Shown: piece by piece, positions 23,015 to 36,000 of the stretch | How the letters are laid out: the number at the start of each line of letters is the position of its first letter | How positions within the stretch are numbered: the stretch's first letter is position 1 | Assembly: GCF_902686445.1 (NCBI RefSeq) | Contig: NC_062215.1 | Coordinates: 28,604,750 to 28,668,749 of the forward strand | Origin: Sciurus carolinensis | Taxonomy: Eukaryota; Chordata; Mammalia; Rodentia; Sciuridae | Length of the DNA: 64,000 nucleotides | Direction: 5' to 3' | Program-made: the position numbers and the translations under genes | The notes under the pieces: model-generated | Told to the model about the DNA's origin: nothing | The model's input: only the letters and a program-made list of their open reading frames with translations | Databases searched by the model: none

Positions 23015-23140
23015 TGTTCTCTAGAAAAGACATTGGGCTTTCTATAGTCAATCAGGGTTTTGAATCATTGCTTCCAATGGGCAAGTTACTTCACTGCAAG
23101 TTTTTCTCTATAACCTTCTAAGGATTATTATTATTTTTTT
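23015..23140 (+). mobile_element. MIR fragment
   Basis: 'ttttgaatcattgcttccaatgggcaagttacttcactgc' in part matches the MIR core (tgggcaagttacttaacc). It is diverged. Confidence 0.5.
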
Positions 23141-23179
23141 TTGGAGCTCCCTCCATAAAATAATACCTTAAAACATTTG

Positions 23180-23400
23180 TAACACTGTGGTTGGTGATTG
23201 AGAGACTGTATCAGACTATAAGCATTTACATCTTATCTGTGCCATTTAAGAGCTGTCTGTTCTCAATGGCTTTATGTAACCCTTCTGGGTCTGATTGTCT
23301 TCATCCATAAAATTGTGATAATTTTAGATGGACTTCCATAAGATCATTTAAATGAATATCACCCAGATGTTATAAGTGCTCATAATATAATTATTTTTAT
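23180..23400 (+). mobile_element. MIR SINE
   Basis: Sense MIR order is retained: 'actataagcatttacatctt', 'ctttatgtaacccttctggg', 'gtcttcatccataaaattg', then 'taagtgctcataatataatt'. It sits directly after another MIR fragment in the same orientation. Confidence 0.65.
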
Positions 23401-24690
23401 GATAGCTTTATCTGTTTGATTTGCTTTGTCTACTGGCTTATCTATTTCTTCTTGGTAAGGGTTGATAAGCTATGGTCAGACACTAGAAGGTAATGGCAGG
23501 ACACAGGTTGTAGCCAGGAAAGAAAAAAAGAAACCACTGCCTCTTTTCCTAGATAAGTGCTTTGCCTCTAGCATTATCATTATTACTGTAATTAGCTTAA
23601 TAAGAAATTACACTATAGGGTTTCAGGTTGTATTCACATGGAACTACTCAACCCAATGATTTTGTCAAAGCTTTTCTAGACCCTTCACTTACTCAGTGTT
23701 CGAATCAGTATTGTCAAGAGATGAAGGACTCTTGGAGCAGATATTTTTGTATAGGAAATCAATCAATTCATATCAATTTTGGCTCCTGCCTGAGTAAGCA
23801 AGAAAGAAAGAAGCTCTGAGTGGGATTCCATTTCCAAAAAAATCATCTCCACAAGGTTTGCAGGGCACTACTTGGCCCCCCACCGGTCCTTCTAGTTGAG
23901 TTGGAGACCTACTGTTTCTGTCAGAGTGAGGACTGTGTACCAACAACAGCCTGGCCATTGTTGATGAAGGCTGAGGTCTCTGGACTTGGTCCATTGCAAA
24001 AATGAGCACTTGTGCAGGTCCCTGCTTTATTGACTCTAATCTGGTCCCTGTTGTTTCTCTTTTAACAAATGTAATCGACTTAAGATTTGTTATACAGGTA
24101 TAACTTCACTCCGAGAATACTATGGAAGTAAGTTTCATAGTTGCTAACAATGACATTCAGTTCACCAAACAATTTAACAACTCTATTAATGAACAGGGTC
24201 TCCTAATCTTGAAACTGACATAGGTCTTCCATGGCATGCTTCCCTTCTTCTAATGGAGTAAGTGTAGGCACTGCTACTGACTTTTCATGGTATTTTGGAA
24301 CTGTACAGTTGCATAGTGTAGTTAACTAAAAACAAAGCTTACGTTGTGCCCCTCATAGAATCAGGGCTTACACAATGCCAAGTGCCTTGTTAGATTATTT
24401 TCTAGCATTTAAATGAAATCTGGTGTTAGGATAGTGGCTTTAAACCCTCATCAAAATGTAGGCACAATCATAATGATATGACACTTCCAAGAGTGTTATA
24501 ACCAGTAAATAAATTGGAGATACCTAAAACATTTAGAGTGACAGTGAGCATACATGAAAGTGTTTAGGACATGTTATATAGTATGGTAATAATGACAATG
24601 ATTATACGTACTATATGATAATATATTAGCCCATGTTATCCTATCATTATGCTTTCATATAAAACACTTAAAACTCTGTGTGTGTGTGTG
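23401..24690. other. Unassigned stretch, no gene seen
   Basis: Short open frames on both strands near 23.46-24.01 kb show no known domain. The 23.82-24.0 kb portion is somewhat GC-richer than its surroundings. A short TG run lies at 24677-24692. Confidence 0.45.
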
Positions 24691-24694
24691 TGTA

Positions 24695-25030
24695 CAGTCA
24701 TGCCCCTTGTTTGCCAGGGGTTAATCCAGGACCCTTTCCCCCTTAGTGGATATTGAAGCCAGTGCATGCTGAAGTCTCTTATATGAAATGGCACAGGATT
24801 TGTATCTAACCTCTGTACCTCCTTCCACATACTTCAGCTCATCTCTAGATCAATACAATATATTTGCTAATAGTTGCTATACTGTACTGTTCAGGGATTG
24901 ATGACAAGAAAAAAATTTGCACATGTTCAGTACAGGTACAGTTCTTTCATTCTCTCAAATATTTTTGTCTGTGATTACTTGACCTTCCATCTCAGAACCC
25001 AAACATTTGGGGAACTAAATGGTCAGACAT
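24695..25030 (-). mobile_element. Tigger-like (MER8-type) non-autonomous DNA transposon
   Basis: The element begins cagtcatgcccc after a TA dinucleotide, the target of Tc1/mariner-type transposons. On the minus strand the internal order is recognisable: 'tactgaacatgtgcaaatt', 'agtacagtatagcaactatt', 'ctagagatgagctgaagtat', then 'aggggcatgactgta' at the end. The right terminus (catttggggaactaaatgg) is a diverged inverted copy. There is no transposase frame. I am fairly sure of the superfamily and less sure of the subfamily name. Confidence 0.6.
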
Positions 25031-25079
25031 ACACCCACACCTCCACACCGACAGAAACATGAAACTCGTAGATGTATTA

Positions 25080-25255
25080 CACACCGTTATACTGTTATGC
25101 AAACTGTCTCCACAGATGAAACTGTTGAGGTTGGGATGGTTGAGAAACTTACCTGTGACATGAGGCATGTGTGTCACCAGGAGTGTGTGTCACAGAGCTG
25201 GAACTCAAACCCAAGCAGTTAACCAGCATGATGCTTCACCATGTTTGAGCCATGC
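25080..25255 (-). mobile_element. MIR SINE, antisense
   Basis: 'gaaactgttgaggttggga', 'gagaaacttacctgtgac', 'tgtcacagagctggaactcaa' and 'acccaagcagt' follow the reverse complement of the MIR core in order. Confidence 0.7.
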
Positions 25256-25989
25256 ACATGTAGTCTGTGAACTTTCCCAGAGGACATTATTGCCTTAACC
25301 TATTTTGTCTCATTGTCCCACATGTGCAATATCTACAAAAACTTAAATTCAGCAACAAACAGAGCACTTTTGGTAATTTTGAAATAATACACGACTATTT
25401 ATTATATTCACAAAATTAGAAATGTGGGACCTAATGGGTTATTGGGCATCTCCTTATAATTTGAAGGACCAAGCAGTATGGATTATTTCTACTTTTAGTA
25501 AAGTACAGAAATTCTTTAAAATAATAAAATGAGAAGCAGAGACTGGTAAGGTTAGCGTTAAAATCCCAAAGGCCCAAGTGGTTGGTAGTTAACACAAAGG
25601 TGTCATACAGGTTAGGTGTATGAATGGTGTTCATGGATAAGTAGGGAACATAGACCTTGGTAATATTGATTCATAGTATGTAGAAACACGAGTTTACCAG
25701 CACCAATTTCTGATGAAGAACAAGCCATCAACCTAGTTATGTGAAAACCCTCTGAGTTTTAAGATGAGAAATTATTTCAAGATCGTTTACAGCACTGTGG
25801 AGTCTAAATAAAGCAGTTCTACAGATTGAATTTGACCAATGGGTCACCAGTGTGCAATCTCCATAAAATATGTTGTGAAACCATAGGCTCCCAATACTCC
25901 ATCTTGGCTTATGATCATTTCATTCCCCTTTAGGAAATGGAAAAAAGGTCTTTGTATATATTGTCAGTCACACAATAAAAAAAAAAAAA
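25256..25989. other. Unassigned stretch ending in poly(A)
   Basis: No gene was recognised. It ends with an A run of about 13 (25976-25989) preceded by AATAAA-like text (acacaataaa), directly before one copy of a local duplicate. Confidence 0.4.
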
Positions 25990-25994
25990 TCAGT

Positions 25995-26090
25995 TTTCCC
26001 ACCAGGACAATCAGCAACATAGCTAATTCAATTTATTTTCATTTGTCATCTTTTATCCCACTTTCAAATGTGAGGGACAAAATAATGAAA
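25995..26090 (+). repeat. Local duplicate, copy A
   Basis: Shares ccaggacaatcagcaacata exactly with 27410-27429, followed by agct, aattcaatttatt, tgtcatctt, tatccca and caaatgtgaggga in the same order and orientation. The family is not recognised. Confidence 0.65.
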
Positions 26091-27404
26091 TTTCTCCCAG
26101 TGAGGAATTTCTGAGGAACACTTAACATTCTAAAAGAACTGGCTACTTTTGAATGACACCTGCCCATTATTAGGTTCCTCAAACAAGAGGACCTACAGCT
26201 ATTGAAGAAATTCCATTTGGACACAAGGCTTCCCTCAGGTAGTGAGTACATTGAAGTCTTGCTAAGAAACAGAAAAAGTCCCTCACTGTTTCAGCTGGCA
26301 ACTCTGATGAAGTCAAGTCCAGGCACGATGTTAGAGAGGGCCTTCGGCATTCACCTCATGTATTCCTCTACCTCCTGACTCGCAAAATGTTCCTATCCGT
26401 CTCTGGGATTCTATTTTGTCACGGTGTCTTGATTTGTTTGACCTGGAATGCTACAGTAAACATCTCTCTAGTTGCAATCTTGATAGCAATTTTATTGCTT
26501 GTGTTTTCCCCCCTCTATTGTTATTTGGAATCCTACTTCATCCTAAACAGACCTCCCTGGGGAAAAAAGACATGGCATTAATCCCCAACTCATAATATTG
26601 ACCCTACCTGGAGACTTCTACAATTGAAGCCCAGCGACACAATTACATACCTGAGTACTGAATGTGGTAAATAAGACTTGTCTTGACACAGTTAAACTAT
26701 GCTTGATATATTGTAATCATGAGCATACATTTTTGCTTTTATTGTTGTTTGTGTGTGGTCTTCATCTAGTTACTTATATACAGAATTTTTATGCATAGAG
26801 ACCATAAAATTATTCAAAAGTGTCATATAAAACAAAGCACAGAATTTAGATGGAAATAAAGGAAATATTTCTAGAAGAGAATTCTGGCACTATTTCATCA
26901 TTTATGATTTTAACAGAATTTCCTCACCAAGAAGTTAAAAGAGAGATTCATATTGCATCTAGAATGTGGGAAGTTACCTTTTTGCAAAGACAATCACTTT
27001 TAAAGTGTTAATAGTATCTTTAATCATTTTTGCTACTTCCACTGGTCACCTTGTACATCAGGTCCTAGTTGATATTCCTCTAAGGTTAAAATTCTTGCCT
27101 GTTTCCCAACTCACACCAGGAAATTTACAGCACTATCTGAAGAAGGAAGTAAAGTCACATTAATTTAAGCTCGAAATGGAAATTAAACCGTCTCATTTAG
27201 AGTGTATGCAGCTAGATCTTAACATACATAGCATATCCTCCAATTAATCTATTGTAATGAACTCAAAATGCCTCAAAACATGGCTTAGAAAATTGAAAGA
27301 TTTGACCACATATATAGACATCTTCCCCCCATATCCTAAAGGAAAAGAAATGATCATAGGACAAGAGGGAGAACATTCTAATTATAGTATAAAGCATTGT
27401 TGTT
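26091..27404. other. Unassigned stretch between local duplicates
   Basis: No gene seen. The frame at 26387-26581 (+) encodes a strongly hydrophobic 64-residue peptide resembling one membrane segment (ISLVAILIAILLLVFSPLY). It lacks homology I can name and exon context, so chance is the default. Confidence 0.4.
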
Positions 27405-27515
27405 CTTACCAGGACAATCAGCAACATAGCTAGAATGATAAATTGAATTCAATTTATTCATATGTCATCTTCTATCCCAAATATCTTCAAATGTGAGGGA
27501 TAAAATAATGAGATA
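27405..27515 (+). repeat. Local duplicate, copy B
   Basis: Partner of 25995-26090, about 1.41 kb downstream. It carries about 15 extra bases (agaatgataaattg region) and 'aatatct' relative to copy A. This is either an old local duplication or an unnamed interspersed repeat. Confidence 0.65.
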
Positions 27516-29190
27516 GCATTAATCCATATGTCGAAGTCAAATTTCCAACTCTTGTGTGTCCCAGTGGATTGATTTGTGATTTTTTTTTTCTAGAAAAGCA
27601 ATAAGACATAAAGTTTATCCTGTTCTCTCCCCCACCCCATTTCACTTTGCTTTCTGCTTTTCACTCCCAATCACACAGAATTTGTTACAAGAAAAGCCAG
27701 GCAATGAGAGGAGACAAAGATGGTCATGCCAAGGGAGAGTGATTGCAGATCTCTTAGCTACACTAGGGACTAAAACCTAGGACCCAGGCTCTGTACTTAA
27801 TTCATTGAAGGCTGACAGTGGCATCCGGTGAAATCCGATGCTCTGTGAGCCACTGGATAGATCTCTGTGGAAAAGTAGTGAAGTTATTTTCTAGTTTTTA
27901 AAATACTGTCAGATCAAAGGGGTAATGAAAGTGCTTTTGCCTCCTTTTAATGTCCAAGTTCAGAACGCAACAGCACTCTGCTTTCCTTCAAAGTGTGATA
28001 AAGAATTCCTTGTAATACCCTAGCGAGGTCAGTTTGGTTACTGATAGCCCATTGTGGAGATTTTGCATTACTCCAGAGTGCACTGATAAATGATAAATTT
28101 TGTATTCCATCAGTAGGAAGTATAAAGATCTCTTTCTATTTAGTTGGTAACTGATGGGTAATTTTCAAAATCACGCCTCCCCACCCCTGACCACCACCAC
28201 AACCCACTCTTCAAAAGTGAGAAGAGAGATTTGGGATTATTTGGAGCCCCAAAATCACATTAAAGCATAATTATTACATGTAACATGCTAATTATTACTT
28301 ACAATAAATAGAACACATCTTTTAAAGAACACAGTCACCTCTTCCAACACCTTTTTCTCTTGTGATTAAATTAGTGGGCATGGGCCATTTTACCATTTAT
28401 GTCCCATAAACATTCCTTTCGCCTTGACTGTAATCCTCTTGTTTCATTACACTTTTCTGAGCAGACAAGTAGCTTGAAATAATACAGGTACTGTCCACCC
28501 AGGCTGGGGGAGGTAGAAATGGAGAAGTGACCATTTCTCTGCTTCTAGCACATCACCTAAGGGTCAGAAGCCTAATGAATTTTTTTCCTAAGACTCTTTT
28601 GAAGATGATTATTCAAAATCAAATCAGGTAGTCAAGTGTTTGCCATTTATTTCATGTATCTTTAAAAAATATTCTATGTCATAGTGAACCAGGGCTTGTG
28701 TCTAGAATTCTTTCTCTTAATGAATGCTTCAGCACTAACTATTGAAAAGCAATTTACTTTTATGAAACTCTAAGGATCAAGTCTCAGAAGCCATTATTTA
28801 TATGATGAACCTGTGACTTTCCAAATTGCCCTGAAGGGCTGTACAGAAATGTTCTTTGTGCTTTTAGCATTTTCTTTATTGCTGCATAACATGTTACTGT
28901 TTATTATGGGGAAAAAATAGTCTTAAAAGAAGAAAAGAGGTAGGGGAGGCTATAAAATATCCCTCTACACGTCCATGACTTACTTAAACTTTACACAGCA
29001 ATACCCTAGTTAAAAGCAAATGAGATAACATAAAGGAAGTTCAACTGTTAAAATATGCATACAACTAATTTTCTAGTATTACAAATAACCCTTAATTTCT
29101 TACATAATAAAAAGTATGCTAAGTTTTTGTGGTATCAGATTTTTTCATATTAGAATATGATACTCATCCATAGTAGTTGGATTGATTTGG
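27516..29190. other. Mostly non-repetitive sequence, no gene seen
   Basis: I recognise no transposon here apart from scattered T and CT runs. It is one of the longest stretches in the window without an obvious repeat, so it is a reasonable place to look for conserved non-coding sequence. Confidence 0.45.
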
Positions 29191-29663
29191 AAAGAATCAA
29201 AAATGCATGGAATTTGATTTACTATCTTTCAGTCCTATTCCCACCCCGCTTCTCTTATCCTCCCCATCTCTCTCTCTCTCTCCCTACTTTTCTTCCTCTA
29301 TTTTCTTCCTTTAGCTCATTTATCTATTTACTTTAGTTGGTGTTTTCCACATGTACATAAACATGGAATTCCCTGTGGTATATTTATATATGCACACGAT
29401 GTGATTTTGTTAAATTCATTTCACATTTTCTCCTTTCCTCTGTCCTTCCTTCTTCCTCTTGATCTCCTTCCTCTACTCGACTGATCTTGCTTATATCTTT
29501 TATGATATCCTATCTCCCCTTCTCTTTTTACCCTTATGTTGCTATAGCTTCCACCTTGACCCTTGACCCTGGCTTATTTCACATAGGCGTGATTTTCTCC
29601 ATTTCCATCAATTTATCAGCAAATGTCATCATTTCATTCTTCTTTATGGCTGAGTGAAACTCC

Positions 29664-29665
<2 letters not shown>

Positions 29666-29699
<34 letters not shown>

Positions 29700-29760
29700 C
29701 ATGCCTATCTATCCATATCTATCTATCATATCTATCAATATATATAGATAGATAGATATA
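29666..29760. repeat. (GT)n plus ATCT/GATA compound microsatellite
   Basis: About 15 GT units are followed by interrupted atct and gata units. It lies at the TA/CA patch of the L1 3' end, as at 11.5 and 36.8 kb. Confidence 0.85.
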
Positions 29761-30158
29761 TCATGTTTTCTTAATGCATTCATATATTGATGAAAATTTG
29801 GGCTGGTTCCATAATTTGGCTACTATGAATTGTGCTACTATAAATATTTATGTGGCTATATTATTACACTATGTTGATTTTAGTTATTTTGGATAAATAC
29901 CCAGGAGTGGGATAGATGGGTCATATTGTGATTCCATTCCTCCTTTTCTGAGAAATCACCATAGTATTTTCCAAAGTGGTTATACTAACAGGCAGTCCCA
30001 CCAGTGATGTATGAGTGTATATTTTTCTGACATCCTGGAAATCATGCATTACTATTTGTATTCTTGATGATTACTATTATGACTAGCATGAGAAGAAATC
30101 TTTATGTAGTTTGCATTTTGATTCTTGTCCTTAATTCTATTTATGTGGTGAATTACAT

Positions 30159-30407
30159 TTATTGATTTGCATAAGTTGAACCAAATATGATGTTACCCAC
30201 TTGATCATGGTATAATATCTTCTTGACGTGTTTTTGAATTTGGTTTTCTAATATCTCATTGAAGAATTTTGCATCTATGTTCATCAGGGAGATTGATCTG
30301 AAGCTTGCTTTCCTTGATGTGTCTTCATTTGGCTTTATACTAGCTTTATAGAATATATTTGTGAGTGTTCCCTCCCTTTCAATTTCCCTTCCAGTCCAAA
30401 TGTTCAT
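30159..30407 (-). pseudogene. L1 ORF2 reverse-transcriptase remnant
   Basis: The 82-residue translation contains [15 protein letters not shown] and KILYHDQVG. These are close to the conserved L1 reverse transcriptase text around 'SLMNIDAK' and 'HDQVGFIPG'. The start codon is incidental, since the frame is a slice of ORF2. Downstream catalytic residues are absent because of the deletion near 30.12 kb. Not functional. Confidence 0.85.
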
Positions 30408-30455
30408 AAATATATAAATGCATTAATTTGGGACAGAGTGGTGTTAGTTCTTCTG

Positions 30456-30665
30456 TCAAGGTCTGGTAGAACTCAGTGAGAATCTGTCTGGTCGTGGGAT
30501 TTTCTTTTTTGGAAAGCTTTTAATTTCTGTTTCAATTTTGTTGCTTGATATTAGTCTGTTTAGGTTTTCTACATCTTTCTGGTTCAATTTGGACAGGTCA
30601 TGTATGTCTAGAAATTTTTCAGTGTCTTTCAGATTTTCCAGTTTATTTGGAGTATAAATTTTCAA
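30456..30665 (-). pseudogene. L1 ORF2 remnant upstream of RT palm
   Basis: The 69-residue translation contains KLNQKDVENLNRLI and FPKKKIPRPDRF, matching the L1 ORF2 segment 'LNQEEIENLNRPI' to 'PKKKSPGPDGF'. The usual glycine of PGPDG is arginine here. It belongs to the same element as 30159-30407 but is separated from it by frame breaks. Confidence 0.8.
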
Positions 30666-31456
30666 AATACTTTCTAATGGTTCTCTGGATATCAGAAGTA
30701 TCTATAGTGATATCTGCTTTTTATCTCTGACTTTGTTGATTTGGGTATTCTCTTTCTTTTGTTTAGTTTAGATAAGGATCTATTAATGTAATTTATCTTT
30801 TAGAAGAAACAACTCTTCATTTCATTGATCTGTTTTTTTTTTATTTCCAGTTTCACTAATGTCAGCTCTGATCTTAATTATTTCCTCTCTTCTACTACTT
30901 TTGAAATTAGTTTGTTCTTGCTTTTCTAAGGTGTTGAGGTGGAGCATAAGTGTATTTATTTGAGATCTCTTTGTTTTCTTAAAATAGGCACTCAAAGCTT
31001 TAAATTTTCTTCTTAGTACTGCTTTTATACTGTTCCAGTTATTTTTGAGAAGGTATATCTCCTCATTTGTTTCTAAGAATTTATTTCTTCTCCCATTGTT
31101 TCTATGATCAATTCTTCATTTAAGAGTATTGTTCAAACTCTATGCATTTATATGGTTTCTATTATTTTTGTTTGTGCTGATTTTTAATTCATTCAAATAT
31201 GATTTGATAGGACTCATGGGATCATAGAAATTTTTTAACATTTACTAAGACTTACATTGTGATCCAGAATATGGTCTATTTTGGGAATGGTTCCCTGAGT
31301 TACTGAGAAGAAAGTAAATTTCAGCTCCTTTGGGGTGAAATAGTCTGTAGATGTCTATTAGGTTCATTTGATTTGAAGAATTATTTATGTTGGAAATTGA
31401 TTTTATGTTTGAATGACCCATCTATTGGTGATGAGGGTCTGCTAAAAGCAACCAAT

Positions 31457-31651
31457 GCCAGGTGCAGGGTGCATGCCTGTAACCCCAGTGGCTTGAAAGG
31501 CTAAGGCAGAAGGATTGTGAGTTCAAAGCCAGCCTCAGCAACTCAGTGAGACACTGTCCCAAATAAAAATATAAAAAATTGCTTGGGATATGATTCAGTA
31601 GTTAAGCATCCCTGATTCCATTTCCTGATACCAAAAAACAAACAAACAAAT
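31457..31651 (+). mobile_element. MEN (B1-ID dimer) SINE nested in L1
   Basis: The B1-like half (gccaggtgcagggtgcatgc, then ggctaaggcagaaggatt) is followed by a diverged ID half (gcttgggatatgattcag, then cctgataccaaaaaac) and an (AAAC)n tail. Imperfect target copies aaaagcaaccaat (31444-31456) and gaaaaacacccag (31652-31664) fit insertion into the antisense L1. It is younger than its host. Confidence 0.85.
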
Positions 31652-32180
31652 GAAAAACACCCAGTATTTTTGTATTGTGGTCTATCTGGGATTTAATGTC
31701 AAGAAGTATGTTTTTTCTATAATTAGTGACACTGCCATTTGGTACATATATATTTACTATTATTATATCTTCTTGTTGGATTGTTCTCTTTACCAGATGA
31801 GTGAATTTCTTTGACTCTTCTGATTAATATTTGCTTGAAATTTGCTTTGTCTGGTTCTTTTTGAACTCCATTTGCATGTAATAATTTCCATCATTTTACT
31901 TTTAGACTTTTTTTTTGCCTATGAATATTTTGCAAACAGCACATAATTAGATCTTGATTTTTGATCCACTCTGCACGTCTGTGTCTTTTAATTGGTGAGT
32001 TGAGACCATTTACATTTAGTGTTATTATGGAGATGTGTTTAAAATTTCCTGTCATTTTGGTGTGTTTGCTATATTTAATTCTGTCTTAGTTTTTAAAAGT
32101 ACCTAAAGCTATATTCTTTCTTTATATACTGTCTTCTAAACCCCCTATAATCAATGTTAATATCTATGGTTATGTAACAA

Positions 32181-33035
32181 GTACATTATTAGTCTATTTG
32201 GTAGAAATGAACTTTACTTACCTTAAGGAATCTCAAGTATACCCCTCACTTAATACCCATAAAGGTTTAAAATCACTCTCGTTTCCCAGAAAGATTAAAA
32301 AAATTGACAATTGTCAGAATTTATGGGGTAAAACGCACAAGAAGCAAATGACCCAGAAGACTCTTCTCGAGATACATCTAGAATATAATTGGCATGCTTC
32401 TCATTCTGGTAATTAGTTATCTTAGATAAGTAGAAGGTGAATTTACATGTTGCAAAAACATAATGACCAAATGGCCTAGTCAGTTTTATGGAAAGCCTAC
32501 TTGACATATGGTTTTACCATAGGGGAAACACTTGAAATTGGATTTACACTAAATATCTAGAACATGATCACAAAGCAAATTTACAATGTCCTATTATTAT
32601 AAAGAATTAATGATATTTACAAAGACCTGTATAAATCATATAAATTTGGTGTTTGAAACACAAACTAATCTTAGTCTATTCATGTGCATCATATGAACTT
32701 TATTTTTCACATAAGCCTCTTTTATTTTCTTTGTGGATTTGCATAAAATTGATTTTGGAAAAATATATTTATATTTTATATATTCTATATTATTATATAT
32801 CATATATAATATGCATGTATTATATATATATATATACACACACATATATATATAATTCTTGCATAGTCTATGTGTTTATTTGGAGAAAAGCTTTGCACAG
32901 ATCAAATTTTAAATCTAGGTTAACTGTTTCAAATACCAGATGGATGTCAAGATTATATTTACCTGTTGAAAAAAATGCATATACACAATATTAATCTGGC
33001 AGTTTATAAAAATAGAAACTTCCTTAAATACCACT
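32181..33035. other. AT-rich stretch with TA microsatellite
   Basis: Mostly unassigned. A (TA)-rich tract with a short CA run spans about 32760-32855. The 113-codon frame across it (32653-32994, +) is low-complexity Ile/Tyr and not a gene. Confidence 0.5.
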
Positions 33036-36000
33036 GCTTTTATTTTAAGGAAGAACAAATTAAACTCAATTTTTCAAAAGTTAAGCAGCTTATATGTTTC
33101 TGAACTCAGTTCCTACCCAGCTGTCCTGTCTCCATCTTAGTCTCCCCATCTGACATGATCATATACCAAAAAGTTTTTGCACTCTAACTACAGATGATGG
33201 TGATCAAATTTAAAATCAGGCAATATTGTTATATGACTCCCACAGAAGGTAAATTCTGGTAAAACTCCATCTGGCTGTAGCTACACACACACAAAAGATG
33301 TTCTATATGCTCATGAGTAATGAGAGTGAAATTAAAATAGTTACATGAATGCTTCATAATGACTTAATTAAAATAATGAAGTCTGATAAATAAGAAAAGG
33401 AATGCTTGCTTTCACAGACCTACCACCTGGGGGTGACAATTCATTTGCGTCCAGAATAATTAATGTTTTGTGTGCGATTTTTCACAAATGAGTTTGTCCA
33501 AGGGTGCACATCAAATACTTTACATAATAATACAACACCAGCATTCATCTTCAAATCATTGTTTTTAGTTCATGGATTTATTTTTTATTTGACTGTTCAA
33601 ACAGTATCACCTGTTAATTTCCTTTCTCTCCCTGACCTCAGAAACCTGTTTCATTTTTTTGTGAACATCTCTCTACCTGCTCTTCATTTGCATTTCATTA
33701 TTTTAACTCTGTGGATATGTTGTATTTCCTGCTCCTTTTCTTTTCTTACTACTCACGGACATTTTTCTAGCCTCTTTTGAAGTTGCCTCACTATCTGATC
33801 ACTTTGAGTACCAGAATTTGAGAAGGTAGTGAAGATCAGGGTTTTGTTTTTGTTTGTTTTATTTTTTTTTCCAGCTGTAAAACCAGCATAGAGACTTTTA
33901 GTCCCCCTTGCTGAGATACTGAGAAAAGTTACGTTCATATCATTTAGTAATGTTTCAGATCTTTAAAATGTGAATCATAACAGCATTTAATAGTTAGATT
34001 TTTTTTTAAAACTTCTATATCTTTAGCTTCCAGGATATTGAGGGAAGCAGAGCAAAACTATTTAGAAACTTGACTGGAAGTGCCTTGATGTTTTCTAAGT
34101 TCCTTGACATAGTTTAAGAAAATCGAATCCAAATGTATTTTGGCAGATGTTTTACACATACTATCTCACTTAAAACATTTATAAGGATGTTATTAAGGCA
34201 GATAAAATAATCTTTTGAGATTTAGTTATATTAGCCTCTTTGGCACTTTCTTGTTTTCATATAAGAAAACATTCCTGTTGCTGATAACTGTCCCCATACA
34301 AGTAACTCCTTTTACATCTGGCTCCTAATTGCAGCAGTGTGTGTTCCTTTCCTTTACAATATCACCAGGTCTTCCCTGATTATATCTTCTTCCCCCATAC
34401 CTTTCTAAATGCTCTTTAATTTACAGCCAAATTTTTACCCTTTACCTTCCTCTCTAATAAAGACTCCCTCATTCACTTCCCAGGTCTTTTCTCTACTCCG
34501 GCATCTTGTTTATACTGGTCGTATGTTCGATACCTTCCCTGTTTCTCTTAGAGAGTAAGAGTTGACATGGGTGGCATCTAATACAAAATCTTGCTAGTAA
34601 TCGAGTTCATTTGAGAAATGTCTTATTGACATATTTCCCAACAAATTTATATCAGTCCAAACTCTCTCTGCTTCCCACTTCTTCCCAAGTTTTTTAAGAG
34701 TTTTTTTTCCTAATTTCCAAATTAGATCCTCACTAACACTAAAGGCATTTATAAAGTGACAATTTTCTCACAGTTACTTGACTTTTCTTCAATTGCTGAT
34801 ACCTCTTTATTCCACTTTAGCCAGTTCCCATGGAGACCACAGGTAAGTTCAAAGACACCATTGGCATCGAGATCATTTATTTCATAGTTTTCCCTTCCAG
34901 GCACAATCTGCCTATTCGTTAACTCATTGAAATGACTCTTATTCCACTGCAATGTACGACCCACATATAGAATCTTGGGTTACAGAAATCAAAATGCATT
35001 TAATTCTTTCTGGGCATAATGGACCTTTTCCTCATCAAAGACTTTAGAATCATCAAATCGAATATTGGTCTTTTACTTTAAGTTCCTTTGTCTCTTAGAA
35101 TGTCTTTTGTGCTAATCTATGTTTCTCCTCCAAAAACCATGGTCGCTCCCTACCCACTGCTGCATCCTCAGAGGCTGTGCCTACCCTGGTTTGCATTGTT
35201 CCATTCTGAGTTATTTGAGTAACTCTTTGTTGAATTTGTTGAAAGCACTTCAACAGACTTCCACCCAGCTCATCATGGTATTCATTCTCATTTACCTGAA
35301 TCTCAGAGTTTTGAGATTAGAAAATCAATTGCAATAGAAACGCTTTATCTCTGCTTGTTTTTCTCTATGAGATGCACTCTGTGCTGCAAGTTGCTGAGTG
35401 CAGTCCTGAGATTTTCTAATCTGTGGGTAGCAGAGTTCTGTGTTATTGGAAGTCTGCTGCATTTCAGAAATAGATCTAACATGGGTTCTGCAGAATGCAT
35501 GCTCCATCTGTGAGACACTGCAAAATGAAAGTTTTCTGTAAATGTGAAATTGGTCCCCATGCTCTTCCAGCCAGGGAACTATATGTAACAGAAAGAGAAA
35601 TGATTGACCCAGGCAAACAAGAGCTTTTAAAGGTAAAGTGTTATTTCAAGGTCCTCGATTTGAGAAATCCAATTTTCCCTTTTGATACTTAAACATCAAA
35701 TATTGAAATAATTGTTTAATCTCCAAATAATTCTTCCTTTGATAATTCATTTATAATTCTCCCTTTATTAGATATTATAAATGATGATCATCAAACTGTA
35801 AGTTTTGTTTGTGGGGTCTCATCTCAGTAACTGTCTCTTATAGTCTAACACAAGATATCAAATGCCCCATCTTGTGTTTCTAGAATGGCCTCACATGAGA
35901 CTTTCTGCCAATGAGATATTTCTTTGCATGCTTCCCTTCCCCAAAGAGTGTGCCTTTGTTAGCTCTACAAATCTATTTACAGAGCTTCTTTCCCCTTGGC

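Larger units (their letters stand above)
29195..32180 (-). mobile_element. Large antisense L1 with internal deletion
   Basis: Read on the minus strand: the ORF2 5' region (31.15-32.18 kb), then the N-terminal part of the reverse transcriptase region (30.12-31.1 kb), then an abrupt switch near 30.12 kb to the far C-terminal end of ORF2 and the pyrimidine-rich (on +) 3' UTR down to about 29.2 kb. Comparison with L1 layout implies that roughly 1-1.5 kb of ORF2, including the part with the catalytic aspartates, is missing at that join. A (GT)n run at 29666-29697 and GATA/ATCT repeats at 29705-29760 lie in the 3' part. A MEN SINE interrupts the element at 31457-31651. Confidence 0.8.

Noticed and set aside
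32653..32994. 113-codon frame rich in Ile/Tyr, considered as a membrane protein
   Set aside because: The hydrophobic part is translated TA/CA microsatellite.
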